A stretch of 64,000 bases of DNA, taken from NCBI GenBank assembly GCA_037501455.1, contig CM074856.1, positions 94,252,001 to 94,316,000 of the forward strand. The letters run 5' to 3'. A model generated the notes under the pieces. That model searched no databases and was not told where the DNA came from. It worked only from the letters and a program-made list of their open reading frames with translations. A program made the translations under genes and the position numbers. The stretch comes from Lantana camara. Taxonomy: Eukaryota > Streptophyta > Magnoliopsida > Lamiales > Verbenaceae. Positions 24,501-35,460 of the stretch are shown here, piece after piece (position 1 is the stretch's first letter; every line of letters begins with the position of its first letter).

Positions 24501-25235
24501 GTCCCATGGGTAGCAAGGAAGTTCGCTAAGGGTTCGTTTGCGTCCGTTGCATATTCTTTTGCTCCACTTATGTGGAAAGGTGAGGTTTTGTTCTTTTAGT
24601 TAATATGACGTACAACCCTAATTTGTATTTTGAACCCGCATGTGATGTATATATATATGTATATAGATACGTGCTGAATAAATATTTTGTGGGATTTATC
24701 CCGTTTTTTCATGAGACTTTGAAAACGCTTTGTATACGTATATAAGCTATTTTGCCTTTTGTTTTGGAAAAGCTTTAGTAAGTTTTTGTGTGTAAGTGAG
24801 ATAAGCTTTGTGATAAGTGTAAGTGTAAGTTTAGGCCCCGGAGAAGTGGTATGTGATCTCGGGTCGGCCATCGGGTCGCCGGGCTCTCTCATCAACATAA
24901 CTCCACAAAAAGGAGGCTTAGCCCATCCTAGGGATGTCGAGGGGAAGGCGGGTCTTCTTGAGCCGACGGTGTGCTACATGACCCGTCGAAGGAGCGGGCC
25001 GATCCCCCATCTCATTAAATTTATAAGTGGGGTTGAGGGGTAGAGCCTCTCTCCCCAAACGGTGTTAGGTGGGATTGATTTATGAGTTTTGCTTATGTTA
25101 TGGAGTAAGTGGGTTGGAACTCATTCTCGCCGAGTTAGTTATGCTTTGTTTATGGTTATGAAACGGGGGTGGATTTATAAACTTTAAAACTTGGTTGATT
25201 TTGGCCTTCGGCCTTAAACCCTCTTCCTTATACGT
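21584..25235 (+). repeat. X LTR2, left part (middle LTR, shared by both internal regions)
   Basis: Starts TGTAACATCCCGTTAGTCC directly after a polypurine tract and runs until Y inserts at 25236. The remainder is 43521-44139, giving about 4.27 kb in total. It keeps the unoccupied W target (TTTTGAAACTTTTCGC, 23345-23360), the palindrome cluster at 23535-23650 and the splice donor at 22340. It acts as 3' LTR of int1 and 5' LTR of int2. Confidence 0.92.
23535..23650. repeat. Palindrome cluster in X LTR2
   Basis: Four copies: CCACGGGCGTGG near 23535, TCAACGGCCGTGGA at 23554-23567, TCCACCGGCATGGA at 23605-23618 and TCCACGGCCGTGGA at 23637-23650. Confidence 0.8.
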
Positions 25236-25801
25236 TGTAACATCCCGCTCGTCCAACCTTTCTAGGTACGTCTTCACGCGTGAGCTATGTGTGCTTTTAA
25301 TTATTTAATTATGTGAATTATGTGTTTATTATACTTTCTATGTGATATATTTGAATTACTTGAACTTAATTGACCTTATGTGATTTATTTATATGTATTT
25401 GTCTTCTTTGTTTTGTTCTTGCTCCGTTTGTGTCCGTTTTCGTTTTCGATTTTTGTGACTACATGTTATGCGTGACTTGTATATGTTATGAATGTGTCTT
25501 TATGTTCGTTATTTGTTTTTGAGTTTGTTTGATACGGTTTTGAAACCGTTTTATGTTTTAGGGACATAAGGGCCTAACGAGCTTTAGCGCACCTTGTGTT
25601 CCGGAAGGCGTAACTTCAGCTCGGGAATTCGGATTTAAATATCCGAAGATGTGTTGGACTCGTAACGAAGAAAGCAAGACGAAGAATTAAGATTCATATT
25701 TTTCTAAGCCCATTTGATTCCCCGTTTTTCAAACGAAACGAGCCCTTTTCGTCTAAGAGCTACCTTTTTACTTAATTAAGCTTTGTGGACCCCACTTAAA
25801 C
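25236..25801 (+). repeat. Y 5' LTR, left part
   Basis: TGTAACATCCCGCTCGTCCA start, matching 40423 onward. It is broken by Z at 25802 and resumes at 35264. TAAAC (25797-25801) is the left TSD copy of Z. Confidence 0.95.
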
Positions 25802-26760
25802 TGTAACGCCCCAATTTCCAGACAGTCAGGTACGCTCGACACGTGTGAGTTTCGAGCGTTAAGATTTATTTTATTATTTTTGTTTATTTAATTTATAGGT
25901 GTTATGCTAATTTTATAAATTATATTTCAAACATGATTATGTGAATATATGTGAAATACGTGTCCACTTGAGAATTATTGATGAATTGAATTCAATTGCT
26001 ATGTGAAATAATTATCGAACGTGATTTAATTGCTTATTGCCCTTAATTGATCACTTATTTAAATTAAAGGACCAAATTGCATGAAAACTCTTTGGACTAA
26101 ATTGCTTATTCTTCATGAGTATGAACTTGATTGTATGAACTAGACGACTTGGGGACTTAATAGCAAATTATGGTGAGTCATCCCATCTCTTGGAAGTATC
26201 ACGTAATATATGTATCCCTTTCATTTCTTCATTTTCACACCAACACAAGCATATCATACTTCCTTTCCTTTTCTCTCGATCAAACACCAAAGAAGAAGGA
26301 AGGATTGATTTATCTTCTTCAAGTTATTTCTCCATCAAGACTTGTGAGCTTTGAAGCTTTGCAACTTCATCTTCTTCTTCTAATCTTTCTCAAGGTAGAA
26401 ATGAAAGTTTATGTGATTTCTTGATGAATTTGATTAAAGCTAGGGTTTATGAAATCATGGGATAAGGTGATGATTTGGTGTTTGATGCATGAATACATGA
26501 TTTTAACTAGAATTTATGCATGAATTCTTGGAGAATTTGAAGTATATGTTGAGTGATGACATGAGCTTGAAGTTGATGATTCTTGAGAATCAAAGGATGA
26601 ATTAAGTGTTTATGTTAGTTTTAATTGTACTTGAAGTATATAATTATGTTTCTTACTTGATTTAATACATTTGATGGAAGTTTTGATGATGTTTTGATGA
26701 TTTTGAATGTGATCCGAGAGCTCCCATGTTTTCTGCTCTGTTTTGAGCTTTCTGCTCTGC

Positions 26761-26883
26761 GGGAAAGGCCCTTCCCGTCCCCTTTGATTTCCCGGAACAG
26801 CCGTTCCCATCCTTTGAATGTTTTGGCCAGCGAGGCTGGGAACGGCCCTTCCCATTTTGGTGTAAAGCCGGAACGGCCGTTCC
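26761..26883. repeat. Palindrome cluster in Z 5' LTR
   Basis: Four copies of a GGGAACGGCCGTTCCC type: 26761-26776, 26793-26808, 26838-26853 and 26870-26883. The 3' LTR repeats them from 33033 to about 33157, and the duplicated copy near 59238-59362. Confidence 0.85.
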
Positions 26884-27945
26884 CTTCTTCAGCACTGTTA
26901 CAGAAGATCACACAGCCAATTCTGCATTTATGTCATTTGTTCTAAATGACCGTTTACCCCTCAAACGTACTCGGATTGACCTGAATTTAGAACTGTAGAA
27001 ACTAAATTGAGTCTAAAGTATTCTCCAATTGGAATCACCTCAATATCTTTTCTGGTTTGTGAGATATGTCCATTTTAATTTGGTGTCGTCACTCTACCGA
27101 AAATCTGCATTCACTCAACTTCGAGCTTACGCCATTTTCTCCTCACTTTGAATTAGAATACGAGCCATATATCATCGGAAAGGTGTATTTGTCTAGTTTT
27201 CTATCCAACAAACAAAACCCAATTCCAAATTCTATAACTCAAGATATTCCAGTTTTCCTACAACTTGTACATTTCCGAAAACTGTCAACTTTTGCCAAAC
27301 TTTGCCAAAACCTCTTTTCTCGCATTCCTTTAACTCTCTCGGCTCCCGTATGCGATTTATATGATTGGAATACTTGAATAATTGATGATTATATGGTTAT
27401 TTGACATTTTATGGTCTTTGCTTACTTAAACTTAATTGTTAACTCCGTGCTTTATGTAAAACGAATTGGTATGATTGCATGCCTTAAATACGTGATCTCC
27501 GTGAAATTATTTGTCTTCTTGTAAATTATTCCATTCCATTTATAAGTATCTATATGATCGGTACGTGTAAGTATACGTTTATTTCATACAAGAATATGTT
27601 CATGGTTACGCCGTGCGTCATATTTGGTACCATTGTCGAGTATTGTCTCACGAATGCATGTATGTTCCCATTTCTTGTTCAGTTACTCTCCAGGGAGGAG
27701 ATTGTCAAGCACGAGCACGTTCACGCATTCAAGAGTCGTGTGTCGCCTGTCAAGTGAGGTTTAATTTCTAGTTACACAAAACCCGTATAACCTTTACGTG
27801 ATTTTTGGCCAAAGGCATTTATATTATAATTTCGAGAAAGCACTTATCCTTTCAAGTTATGTTATTGTTCATGAATTAAGCAAGTAGGTTATGTTAGTGT
27901 TCACGAATCAAGCATGCCATGTTCATGAAAGCAAGAACGTGCGTT

Positions 27946-28240
27946 CTCCTGGCTAGGCTCTCCTTAGTGAGGGTGCTGGGCTGGTCTTCGGGCTGGTGGT
28001 TGTCCGTCCAACCACAGGAAGAACAATACCCTATCGTGTACGTGTGTTCTCTTGGCCAGGTCCTTCTTAGTGAGGGCGCTGGGCTGGTCTTCAGGGCTGG
28101 TGGTTGTCCGTCCAACCACAAGAAGAACAAAGCCCTATCGTGTACCTGTGTTCTCCTGGTCAGGTTCTCCTTAGTGAGGGCGTTGGGCTAGTCTCAGGGC
28201 TGGTGGTTGTCCGTCCAACCACAGGAGGAACAAACCCTAT
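27946..28240 (+). repeat. Roughly 108-bp tandem repeats in Z 5' LTR
   Basis: Three units, each ending with GGTGGTTGTCCGTCCAACCA, a stem-loop with GGTTG/CAACC arms, followed by a purine run and CCCTATCG. The 3' LTR (34213-34492) has lost most of unit one. Confidence 0.85.
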
Positions 28241-29012
28241 CGAGTTACAAGCAAGCCATGTATTGATTGCATGATTTCCATTCCATGAATGTGTTAATTG
28301 AGTACACTATCGCACGATTGCACGGTAATTGAATTGCGTGATCACCTATTAATTTATAATCAAGCAAACATGTTTCATGTACATTTGGAAACCGCCCGCA
28401 CTCGCCGGGGCCATGTATTGATTGCATGAAAATGAACAAGTATTTAATATTGACAGTTGTATTCTCGGGCGAAGAATACTTTATTCTTGAACTTATATAT
28501 TTATCTTTTATGAATCTTTACCCGAGAATGTAACTTGTATGTTATCTGCGGTAATATATATGTAAACCCCCCACTCGGTCTTCACAGACTGACACCTCCA
28601 CCTTTCAGGTATTGCAGGTGCACGCTAGGCGGGAAGTGAGTCGAGTCCAGTCTTGGTAGTCAAGTCGTGCACGGTGCATTTTATTTAATTGTTTATTTAT
28701 TGTTTAAGGGATTTAGGTTATTGTTATTGTTTATTTGGAGATGATAATGTATTGATAAATATAGTAAAGCATGTTTCGATTGATAAATGAAACATCGTGA
28801 CTTGGTAAATGGAAATACTTGATAAAGATTAGTTTATGCTTCCGCTTTAATTTTGTTGCATGAGTTAGTTATCCCGCCTAGCCTATTGAGTTATTGCATT
28901 GTCACCCGTTCACTATAGGTTAGTTCATGTACGGATTGGCCATTTCGTATGTGGATTGACCTATAGTGCGGGGGTGTGGTACCTCCACGTGTAAGGGGTG
29001 CTACATCTAAGG

Positions 29013-29026
29013 TGGTATCAGAGCCC
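29013..29026 (+). other. Primer-binding site of Z
   Basis: TGGTATCAGAGCCC, seven bases after the LTR end; initiator tRNA-Met complement. Confidence 0.92.
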
Positions 29027-31758
29027 GGTTGCAAAACCGAGGTTCTAGTGTCGAGTCGTGTCAAGTCTAGGTCGTATGGCATAGGAATTACTTGTTAATT
29101 TCAGAGTCTTGCATTTTATTTGAACTTTTTGACCTATTTGAACCTTTGAACTAACGGAATTTCTTGATAACTTGTGTCTTGCATTGATTTATTCTATTAA
29201 TTGACAATTAATTGATCTTGAATTGTTGCAAAATTCATATGTTCAACGTGCTTATCTTGAAATTTAATTGAACTAGTTGTTGCCTTATGTATCCAATTCA
29301 TGTTCTCTATAATGATTATATGGCATGAGCATACCTTACCCACATGCATTTATTTTCAAAGCAAGTTGTGAGTGACAGGGTGTAGAAACGATATCAAACC
29401 ACGTTCAATTGCTCAACAACTTCAGTTTACTACAAGATTTCTTCTTTAACTTCAGAAAGGGTAAGAAAGCGTGCCGAAAATTCATACAAGGCTTCGAGAG
29501 TCATCATCTTCCCTGTCGAGTTAAAATTCAAGTGATGAAATCCGAAGAGGAAGAATCAAGCGTGAAAGTTACTTACAAGATTTGAGAGGTGAAAAAAAAA
29601 AAAAAAAAAAAAAAAAAGAGAGAAGAAGAAAATTCCAAAGATGTTTAGGTCAGGAATTCTTGCAACAAGGAGGAGGTATTCTCGAGGAGTTGAAGAGGAA
29701 GTGGCTTCACAGATTACCAATTATGGTATGGTTTAATTGGAAGATATGGAGCAACAAATAGAAATAATAAAGAAAGGCGAGGTGACAACTAGGGCGAACA
29801 GTGGGATCATCGTTGCAGACTAATTCGTGAGAAGTATTTGAATTCAAGAATTCCGATCTCGGGTTATCAAGTTACATAAGGGATTAGTTATGGAAAAAGG
29901 TTTGGGAGCTATTAGATATCAATAACCGGGAAGGAGTTGAGTTCAAGAAAACTCAAAATCAAGCCCGGGAAAAGTATAAGTCGAGGTCGGAGAAATTTGA
30001 AGATTTAGAAGATCGTGGGTAAACGAGAAACAATCAACAATCCAAGACAAGTTATAAAACAACAATCAAGAAAAGTGACGGGATAAAAATTTCCCCTACT
30101 ACGGTGACAGGTTCTTCAATGCATTCATAAGCACGTGCATCATATCTATTAGTTAATTGTCTCTCGTTTATATATGTTGTTATAAATTATTACTCAAGAT
30201 CTTTTATTGGGGGTGTATTAAATGCGTAAAAAAAAAAAAAAAAAAAAAATAAGATAAAATAAAATTATTTATGTTATTTAAATTTTTCGTGTGCACATAT
30301 ATATTCTTAAATTGATATAATTGTTCTAACGTGCTGTATTTAAAATTATTTGTAAGTGTAGTAGGTGCAATAACATTTTAACTCGCATGCATTATTTAGT
30401 GTTTATTGTATATAGGCTCTCCCTATTCTATATCCCATTTGTCTTTGCAATCCATTCCTACCAACTCGAGTTTAGAGAAGAGTATCTCTTAGCCATCGGG
30501 TATTGTGTTGGTAACCGGGTTATCCGATTCTGCTAGAAGTTTAGTAATATTTTAGGATTTGCAAAAACTAGTGGTTCTTGACTTAATATGGTCTGGAGAG
30601 GTATAGTTATTGAAATGATTATTAGGAGCTGGAAATGCTGATAGGTTCAAGCAGATAAGGGTTCAGTGGTTTCTTCGGTCTTCAGAAATTAGTCAGCATT
30701 TTTGAAATGCAGTGGGGCAGGAGAATTAACTCTTCTTGCTTCAGGTCATGGTGTTGATCTTGCAAATGTTAACCCTCTGGAAGTAATAGGTGGCAAGTAC
30801 AATGTTGTTCGCGTTTCTACGGACAACAGAAATCCACCACCTTCACCTAAGGAATTTATGATGGCTGATCATGTCTTTTCTCGGATTGTGGGATGTCGGA
30901 AATTACAGATATCAGATCAGGTTGGCAATATAGTTGGAGAAATTTAAGGAGTGGTAAACAAGCTCAAGGAATTAGGAAAAAATTCTATTTTCTTAAGGGG
31001 GAGAGCTGGCCGGGAAATAAATTAATGTTGAAAATTAGGCTCAATCGGGGAATCAGGAAACTTCAAGAAAATTAATTCATCTTGGAGCTTTTATCGGAGT
31101 CGTGTGAAGGAAGTTCAATACCTCAAGTCTGTTCTCCCTCTTACACAAAGAAAAGAGTTTACTTGGAGCATCAAGCCAGTTTTACGCGTGGGTATACAGC
31201 TATTTCCTAATAAAAGTTAATGGTTATTTCTAGTTTCGGGTCCCGAAAGTGAGAGGGTGAATCAACCTAAGAAAGTTCAACCGCAAATCTGATATTGAAA
31301 TTGGCAGAAGAAGGCAAAGATTAATAATGATTTACGGATTATGTGGAAAATAACACTAGGGATTGAGATAGCTGTCAAGAATTGATACCTCGAGTTGTGG
31401 TGACAGAAAAGCTAAATAGTTGGGTCACGGAATGAAGATCAAGTGGTTATTGAAGTATAGGTAGGTATTGGGCAATCAAGGAGTGGTATTCGGGTTAGAA
31501 GGAATTTTAATTATAGAATCAAGAAGTTAACGGAACAACCGCAACGTGAGAATTTCAACCCCGGTGAACGGTACACTTGAACATGCATATCACGTGCATC
31601 ATTTATTTTATTAAGAGCCGTATATGATTCTTCGTTATTTATTAAAATATTCTTATGTGAATATTAAGTTGCCATAACTGATACATTCTATCTGCTCCAT
31701 ACCTGATAACTGTGTAAATGTTTATTTAATTGTTTACTTGATGTTATTGTGTGTGCGT
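29027..31758 (+). other. Z internal region, degenerate
   Basis: No intact frame over about 80 codons. Two poly-A runs (about 29587-29617 and 30229-30249) interrupt it. Short stretches near 30104-30135 and 31560-31600 resemble the end of the gag frame of X and Y (GTGAAAGGTACA..GCAT..CAT), each followed by a GCACGTGCATCAT-like string. This suggests a decayed or duplicated gag 3' end. The rest is not recognised. Confidence 0.5.
30702..30947 (+). pseudogene. 81-codon open frame in Z internal region, origin unknown
   Basis: The frame reads like ordinary soluble protein (SGHGVDLANVNPLEVIGGKY..VVRVSTDNRNPPPSPKEF). It is not low-complexity and does not resemble Gag or Pol. It has no family that I can name, starts at an arbitrary ATG and stops shortly after the point where the 57110 duplicate begins. 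It may be a captured host exon fragment or chance. Confidence 0.25.
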
Positions 31759-31859
31759 GAGAGACGGGGATTCTCTCAGGGTTACGAGGGACGGGGTTCT
31801 CTCGTTACTTGTCAAGAGACGGGGTTCTCTTGTTAGTGTTTGGGAGACGGGGCACTCTC
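31759..31859 (+). repeat. Array of GAGAGACGGGGTTCTCTC hairpins in Z
   Basis: Four units: 31759-31777, 31786-31803, 31814-31831 and 31842-31859, each a short stem with a CGGGG loop. They lie about 250-350 bases upstream of the 3' LTR, the same placement as in U and W. Confidence 0.85.
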
Positions 31860-32092
31860 ATTTCTACTTGCTACTTGTCAATTTGTTCTAGTGGGAGGTT
31901 AGATTTTTCTTCGAGTGTTTAGGTCCGGAAAGTTTAGGGTCGTGACCTCATAACGTTGAAGGACCCTTGTGAATTGAAGACCTCTTTCGAACTAATCCCT
32001 GACGGGGAATGGCCAACCCGCGTGGGATGAACACGGGAGAGTTAATTAATTTACAGGAATTCAGGACAATGAATCCGAGGACGAATTCTCTT

Positions 32093-32105
32093 AAGGGGGA
32101 GAGAG
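32093..32105 (+). other. Polypurine tract of Z
   Basis: AAGGGGGAGAGAG directly before the 3' LTR, preceded by GAGGACGAATTCTCTT, the Z counterpart of the pre-PPT hairpin. Confidence 0.88.
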
Positions 32106-32106
32106 T

Positions 32107-35100
32107 TGTAACGCCCCAATTTCCAGACAGTCAGGTACGCTCGACACGTGTGAGTTTTGAGCGTTAAGATTTATTTTATTATTTTTGTTTATTCAATTTA
32201 TAGGTGTTATGCTAATTTTATAAATTATATTTCAAACGTGATTATGTGAATATATGTGAAATACGTGTCCACTTGAGAATTATTGATGAATTGAATTCAA
32301 TTGCTACGTGAAATAATTATCGAACGTGATTTAATTGCTTATTGTCCTTAATTGATCACTTATTTAAATTAAAGGACCAAATTGCATGAAAAATCTTTGG
32401 ACTAAATTGCTTATTCTTCATGAGTATGAACTTGATTGTATGAACTACACGACTTGGGGACTTAATAGCATCATGTAATATATGTATCGCTTTCATTTCT
32501 TCATTTTCACACCAACACAAGCATACCATACTTCCTTTCCTTTTCTCTCGATCAAACACCAAACAAGAAGGAAGGATTGATTTATCTTCTTCAAGTTATT
32601 TCTCCATCAAGACTTGTGAGCTTTGAAGCTTTGCAACTTCATCTTCTTCTTCTAATCTTTCTCAAGGTAGAAATGAAAGTTTATGTGATTTCTTGATGAA
32701 TTTGATTAAAGCTAGGGTTTATGAAATCATGGGATAAGGTGATGATTTGGTGTTTGATGCATGAATACATGATTTTAACTTGAATTTATGCATGAATTCT
32801 TGGAAAATTTGAAGTATATGTTGAGTGATGACATGAGCTTGAAGTTGATGATTCTTGAGAATCAAAGGATGAATTAAGTGTTTATGTTAGTTTTAATTGT
32901 ATTTTAAGTATATAATTATGTTTCTTACTTGATTTAATACATTTGACGGAAGTTTTGATGATGTTTTGATGATTTTGAATGTGATCCGAGAGCTCCCCTG
33001 TTTTCTGCTCTGTTTTGAGCTTTCTGCTCAGCGGGAACGGCCCTTCCCGTCCCCTTTGATTTCCCGGAACGGCCATTCCCATCCTTTGAATGTTTTGGCC
33101 AGCGAGGCTGGGAACGGCCCTTCCCATTTTGGCCTAAAGCCGGAACGGCCGTTCCCGTCTTCAGCACTGTTACAGAAGATCACACAGCCAATTCTGCATT
33201 TATGTCATTTGTTCTAAATGACCGTTTACCCCTCAAACGTACTCGGATTGACCTGAATTTAGAACTGTAGAAACGACATTGAGTCTAAAGTATTCTCCAA
33301 TTGGAATCAACTCAATATCATTTCTGGTTTATGAGATATCTCCATTTTAATTTGGTGTCGCCACTCTACCGAAAATCTGCATTCACTCAACTTCGAGCTT
33401 ACGCCATTTTCTCCTCACTTTGAATTAGAATGCGAGCCATATATCATCGGAAAGGTGTATTTGTCTAGTTTTCTATCCAAAAAACAAAACCCAATTCCAA
33501 ATTCTATAACTCAAGAAATTCCAGTTTTCCTTCAGCTTGTACATTTCCGAAAACTGTCAACTTTTGCCAAACTTTGCCAAAACCTCTTTTCTCGCATTCC
33601 TTTAACTCTCTCGGCTCCCGTATGCGATTTATATGATTGGAATACTTGAATAATTGATGATTATATGGTTATTTGACATTTTATGGTCTTTGCTTACTTA
33701 AACTTAATTGTTAACTCCGTGCTTTATGTAAAACGAATTGGTATGATTGCATGCCTTAAATACGTGATCTCCGTGAAATTATTTGTCTTCTTGTAAATTA
33801 TTCCATTCCATTTATAAGTATCTATATGATCGGTACGTGTAAGTATACGTTTATTTCATACAAGAATATGTTCATGGTTACGCCGTGCGTCATATTTGGT
33901 ACCATTGTCTAGTATTGTCTCACGAATGCATGTATGTTCCCATTTCTTGTTCAGTTACTCTCCAGGGAGGAGATTGTCAAGCACGAGCACATTCACGCAT
34001 TCAAGAGTCGTGTGTCGCCTGTCAGGTGAGGTTTAATTTCTAGTTATACAAAACCCGTATAACCTTTACGTGATTTTTGGCCAAAGGTATTTATATTATA
34101 ATTTCATGAAAGCACTTATCCTTTCAAGTTATGTTATTGTTCATGAATTAAGCAAGTAGGTTATGTTAGTGTTCACGAATCAAGCATGCCATGTTCATGA
34201 AAGCAAGAACGTGCGTTCGTGCGGGTGCTGGGCTGGTCTTCGGGCTGGTGGTTGTCCGTCCAACCACAGGAAGAACAATACCCTATCGTGTACGTGTGTT
34301 CTCTTGGCCAGGTCCTTCTTAGTGAGGGCGCTGGGCTGGTCTTCAGGGCTGGTGGTTGTCCGTCCAACCACAAGAAGAACAAAGCCCTATCGTGTACCTG
34401 TGTTCTCCTGGTCAGGTTCTCCTTAATGAGGGCGTTAGGCTAGTCTCAGGGCTGGTGGTTGTCCGTCCAACCACAGGAGGAACAAACCCTATCGTGTTAC
34501 AAGCAAGCCATGTATTGATTGCATGATTTCCATTCCATGAATGTGTTAATTGAGTATACTATCGCACGATTGCACGGTAATTGAATTGCGTGATCACCTA
34601 TTAATTTATAATCAAGCAAACATGTTTCATGTACATTTGGAAACCGCCCGCACTCGCCGGGGCCATGTATTGATTGCATGAAAATGAACAAGTATTTAAT
34701 ATTGACAGTTGTATTCTCGGGCGAAGAATACTTTATTCTTGAACTTATATATTTATCTTTTATGAATCTTTACCAGAGAATGTAACTTGTATGTTATCTG
34801 CGGTAATATATATGTAAACCCCTCACTCGGTCTTCACAGACTGACACCTCCACCTTTCAAGTATTGCAGGTGCACGCTAGGCGGGAAGTGAGTCGAGTCC
34901 AGTCTTGGTAGTCAAGTCGTGCACGGTGCATTTTATTGAATTGTTTATTTATTGTTTAAGGGATTTAGGTTATTGTTATTGTTTATTTGGAGATGATAAT
35001 GTATTGATAAATATAGTAAAGCACGTTTCGATTGATAAATGAAACATCGTGACTTGGTAAATGGAAATGCTTGATAAAGATTAGTTTATGCTTTTGCTTT

Positions 35101-35258
35101 AATTTTGTTGCATGAGTTAGTTATCCCGCCTAGCCTATTGAGTTATTGCATTGTCACCCGTTCGCTATAGGTTAGTTCATGTACGGATTGGCCATTGCGT
35201 ATGTGGATTGACCTATAGTGCGGGGGGTGTGGTACCTCCACGTGTAAGGGGTGCTACA
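32107..35258 (+). repeat. Z 3' LTR
   Basis: Same start and end as the 5' LTR, differing by scattered substitutions and two deletions. It is the LTR duplicated at 58312-61463. Confidence 0.95.
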
Positions 35259-35460
35259 TAAACCCTAACCAACCCTTAACCATGATCTATAACTTGAGTT
35301 AACATCCCTTTTCAGCCCTTAACCCAAGAAAAACCGATCCATTTCTTCTCTCCCTCTCAATCACGATCAGCTCCAAGGAGAAAGGAAGAGAAGAAACCCA
35401 CTTTGGCCATTTTGAAGAGTTTGAGCTCAAATCACATCCAAATCTTCCCAAATTCAAAAG

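Larger units (their letters stand above)
26395..28617 (+). other. Candidate leader intron in Z 5' LTR
   Basis: CAAG|GTAGAAATG to ATTGCAG|GTGCACG, 2.2 kb. An alternative acceptor TTTCAG|GT lies ten bases earlier. The 3' LTR has the same pair at 32667-34869. The donor is weaker than in X, Y or W. Confidence 0.4.
25802..29005 (+). repeat. Z 5' LTR
   Basis: Contains a TATA-like AATATATGTA near 26205, a CT-rich leader, a donor CAAG|GTAGAA (GT at 26395), a palindrome cluster (26761-26883), three roughly 108-bp tandem units (27946-28240) and an acceptor ATTGCAG|GTGC (AG at 28617). The 3' LTR lacks about 39 bp near 32470 and part of the first tandem unit. Confidence 0.95.
25802..35258 (+). mobile_element. 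Element Z: LTR retrotransposon without recognised coding sequence, inserted in Y
   Basis: LTRs 25802-29005 (3,204 bp) and 32107-35258 (3,152 bp) start TGTAACGCCCCAATTTCC and end GGGGTGCTACA, flanked by TAAAC (25797-25801 and 35259-35263). The internal region (29006-32106) has a tRNA-iMet primer site and a polypurine tract but only scraps of gag-like sequence. It is the innermost element of the X-Y-Z nest. A second, truncated copy of the same Z-in-Y insertion lies at 57110-64000. Confidence 0.94.

Noticed and set aside
29587..29617. Poly-A tract as the tail of an inserted retroposed gene or SINE
   Set aside because: No TSD or gene-like sequence could be matched around it. A second A-run lies within the same degenerate Z interior, so simple slippage is enough.
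35259..35280. Telomere-like AAACCCTAACC motif
   Set aside because: There is only one imperfect unit, and it is ordinary Y LTR sequence also found at 40985 and 61464.
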